Positions 5,140 to 6,087 of a stretch of 6,087 nt of DNA are shown one piece after another (position 1 is the stretch's first letter; every line of letters begins with the position of its first letter). The position numbers and the translations under genes are program-made. The stretch lies in assembly GCA_013361745.1 (NCBI GenBank), contig JABFXM010000249.1, forward strand, positions 1 through 6,087. Reading direction: 5' to 3'. The DNA is from Gemmatimonadaceae bacterium (GTDB taxonomy: Bacteria; Gemmatimonadota; Gemmatimonadetes; Gemmatimonadales; Gemmatimonadaceae). The notes below the pieces were generated by a model, which saw only the letters and a list, made by a program, of their open reading frames with translations, was not told the DNA's origin and ran no database searches.

Positions 5140-5225
5140 CCCGCGAAGCTCATGAGGACGTACCCGTGCGGAAGCCGCGTCGTTCGCCTACTGTTCTCCT
5201 CACGCACGAACCCCAGGGATCCTCG

Positions 5226-5633
5226 ATGCCATTCCGCGTCACGCACGACAACGGGACCACGATCATTGCCATCGTCGGCCACCTGCTGACCGACAATCGC
5301 GCCGAGTTCAAGCAGCGAGCACTGGACGAGACCGACCACGGCGTGCGCCGCATCGTCGTCGATCTCCGGGAGACGGAATACATCGACAGCTCAGGGCTCG
5401 GTGCGCTCGTCTCGGTATCGAAGAAGCTTCGTGACCTCGCCGGACAGCTCTGGGTGTCGAACCTCAACAGCGACCTGCGCACGCTCTTCCAGCTCACCCG
5501 CCTCGAGCTCGTGCTGCCCGAACTGCCGGACGGACCAGGAACGATCAGTGAGCGCGCACGCGCGGCGACGCCGCGCCAGCGAGGCACGGGCACGTACTCA
5601 GGGGCGGGCGAGGACTCACGACCTAACGTGTGA
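5226..5633 (+). CDS. STAS-domain protein, anti-sigma-factor antagonist type
   Basis: It encodes 135 residues; the STAS domain spans about 1-103. Family members of the SpoIIAA/RsbV type bind an anti-sigma kinase and free a sigma factor, switched by phosphorylation of a serine. The expected core is present: a beta strand IVVDLRETEYIDSSGLGALVSVSKKLR (43-69), with D54-S55-S56-G57-L58-G59 matching the SpoIIAA DSSGLG motif, where the second Ser (S56 here) is the phosphorylated one. WVSNLNSDLRTLFQLTRLELVLPEL (76-100) is the usual C-terminal strand and helix. The last 30 residues are an unstructured Arg/Gly/Thr tail without a known role. The start is ATG 5226 with AGGGA (5215-5219) 6 nt ahead. It is divergent from the HTH/integrase operon across 86 bp. 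No kinase or sigma gene is in the window, so the partner is unknown. A polar-lipid or transporter role is unlikely for a stand-alone STAS protein. Confidence 0.92.
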   Translation: MPFRVTHDNGTTIIAIVGHLLTDNRAEFKQRALDETDHGVRRIVVDLRETEYIDSSGLGALVSVSKKLRDLAGQLWVSNLNSDLRTLFQLTRLELVLPELPDGPGTISERARAATPRQRGTGTYSGAGEDSRPNV

Positions 5634-5708
5634 CGGGAGCACGCAGCGCGACTCGCGCGGCGGTGGCGCGGTGCGCATCTTCGCCTGACCTCCCACGGCG
5701 ATCCCTCC

Positions 5709-6087
5709 ATGCGTGACAGTCACCGCTCACTCAGGCGCGAACGCGGACGCCGCGTCGTTCTCGCCACCATCGTTCTGGCCACCGTCGTCGCCGGGCTCTC
5801 CGCGTGTCGGCAGCACGACCGGTCCGGCGGGGACGCCGTCGCGATCGCGCAGCGGTTCCTCACAGCGCTCGACCGCAAGCAGTGGGACAGCGTCGCCGCG
5901 CTCGTTGACTCGGTCGAGGTCCAGCGATTCCATGATCAGCAGCTGATGATCCTCGCCGGATTGGCGGAGCACGAGCGCGAGATCGTCAAGGCGATGAGCG
6001 CGACGGGGTCGGGCGGTCTGGCGAGCATCGGCGCCGTCCCTCCGCTCGATACTGCGCTCATCGCTCGGCATCGGGCGTGGCCCGTCC
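5709..6087 (+). CDS. Putative lipoprotein, N-terminal part (3' end beyond the right edge)
   Basis: An open frame from ATG 5709 runs to the window edge without a stop, giving 126 complete codons. The N-terminus is a lipoprotein signal: basic RSLRRERGRR (6-15), hydrophobic VVLATIVLATVVAGL (16-30), and lipobox L30-S31-A32-C33, followed by RQHDRSGG. The mature part begins AVAIAQRFLTALDRKQWDSVAALVDS, a helix pattern seen in small SnoaL/NTF2-like secreted domains, but this is only a resemblance. No membrane helix follows. It lies 75 bp after the STAS gene on the same strand, with no terminator that I can see between them, so they may be co-transcribed. The ribosome binding site is weak, which leaves the exact start open, but the signal peptide needs a start at or very near this ATG. 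Confidence 0.75.
   Translation, partial: MRDSHRSLRRERGRRVVLATIVLATVVAGLSACRQHDRSGGDAVAIAQRFLTALDRKQWDSVAALVDSVEVQRFHDQQLMILAGLAEHEREIVKAMSATGSGGLASIGAVPPLDTALIARHRAWPV

Noticed and set aside
5150..5710. Minus-strand frame of 186 codons opposite the STAS gene
   Set aside because: Ser/Arg-rich mirror of the STAS gene; the plus strand carries the complete STAS motif.
5727..6071. Minus-strand frame of 114 codons near the right edge
   Set aside because: It is antisense to the second lipoprotein gene, whose signal peptide and lipobox are convincing on the plus strand.
1..6087. CRISPR array, toxin-antitoxin pair, defence genes or transposon ends
   Set aside because: No regularly spaced repeats, no transposase or nuclease motifs and no terminal inverted repeats were seen; the only mobile-type genes are the integrase and its HTH partner.

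Overview
This is a GC-rich chromosomal window of about 6.1 kb. Nearly every real gene is shadowed by long antisense ORFs, as expected at this base composition. Codon use, two lipoprotein genes, a phospho-switch STAS protein and a class II-like photolyase suit a free-living high-GC bacterium. My best guess is Gemmatimonadota, but that is an impression and not something the sequence proves.

Layout from left to right. (1) Positions 1-743, minus strand: the N-terminal half of a class II-type DNA photolyase, running off the left edge. (2) Positions 744-1063: a control region with several GTCA/TGAC dyads, a 13-bp tandem repeat, a near-consensus sigma-70 promoter and a strong leader hairpin, followed by tRNA-Ala(CGC). 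(3) Positions 1137-1323: a gene-free stretch ending in a 15-bp perfect hairpin that probably separates the tRNA-Ala transcript from the convergent operon. (4) Positions 1324-3164, minus strand: a two-gene operon, an unrecognised lipoprotein followed by a DinB-superfamily protein, joined by a 1-nt stop/start overlap. (5) Positions 3285-3357: tRNA-Gln(CTG) with its own promoter and a good intrinsic terminator. (6) Positions 3412-5139: a minimal recombination module next to the 3' end of tRNA-Gln. It has an exact 11-bp tandem repeat, a tyrosine recombinase with its catalytic residues in place, and a small helix-turn-helix gene joined to it by an ATGA overlap. (7) Positions 5226-6087, plus strand: a STAS-domain anti-sigma-factor antagonist and the start of a second lipoprotein that runs off the right edge.

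How it fits together. The integrase/HTH pair looks like a small integrative element or its remnant sitting at tRNA-Gln. I could not find a convincing second attachment site in the window. The lipoprotein/DinB operon and the STAS/lipoprotein pair look like ordinary chromosomal genes of unknown purpose. I do not see a clearly new system. The most testable oddities are the dyad cluster between the photolyase and tRNA-Ala, the tandem repeat beside the integrase, and a recurring CCTAACG motif that supplies the only two TTA leucine codons I noticed.
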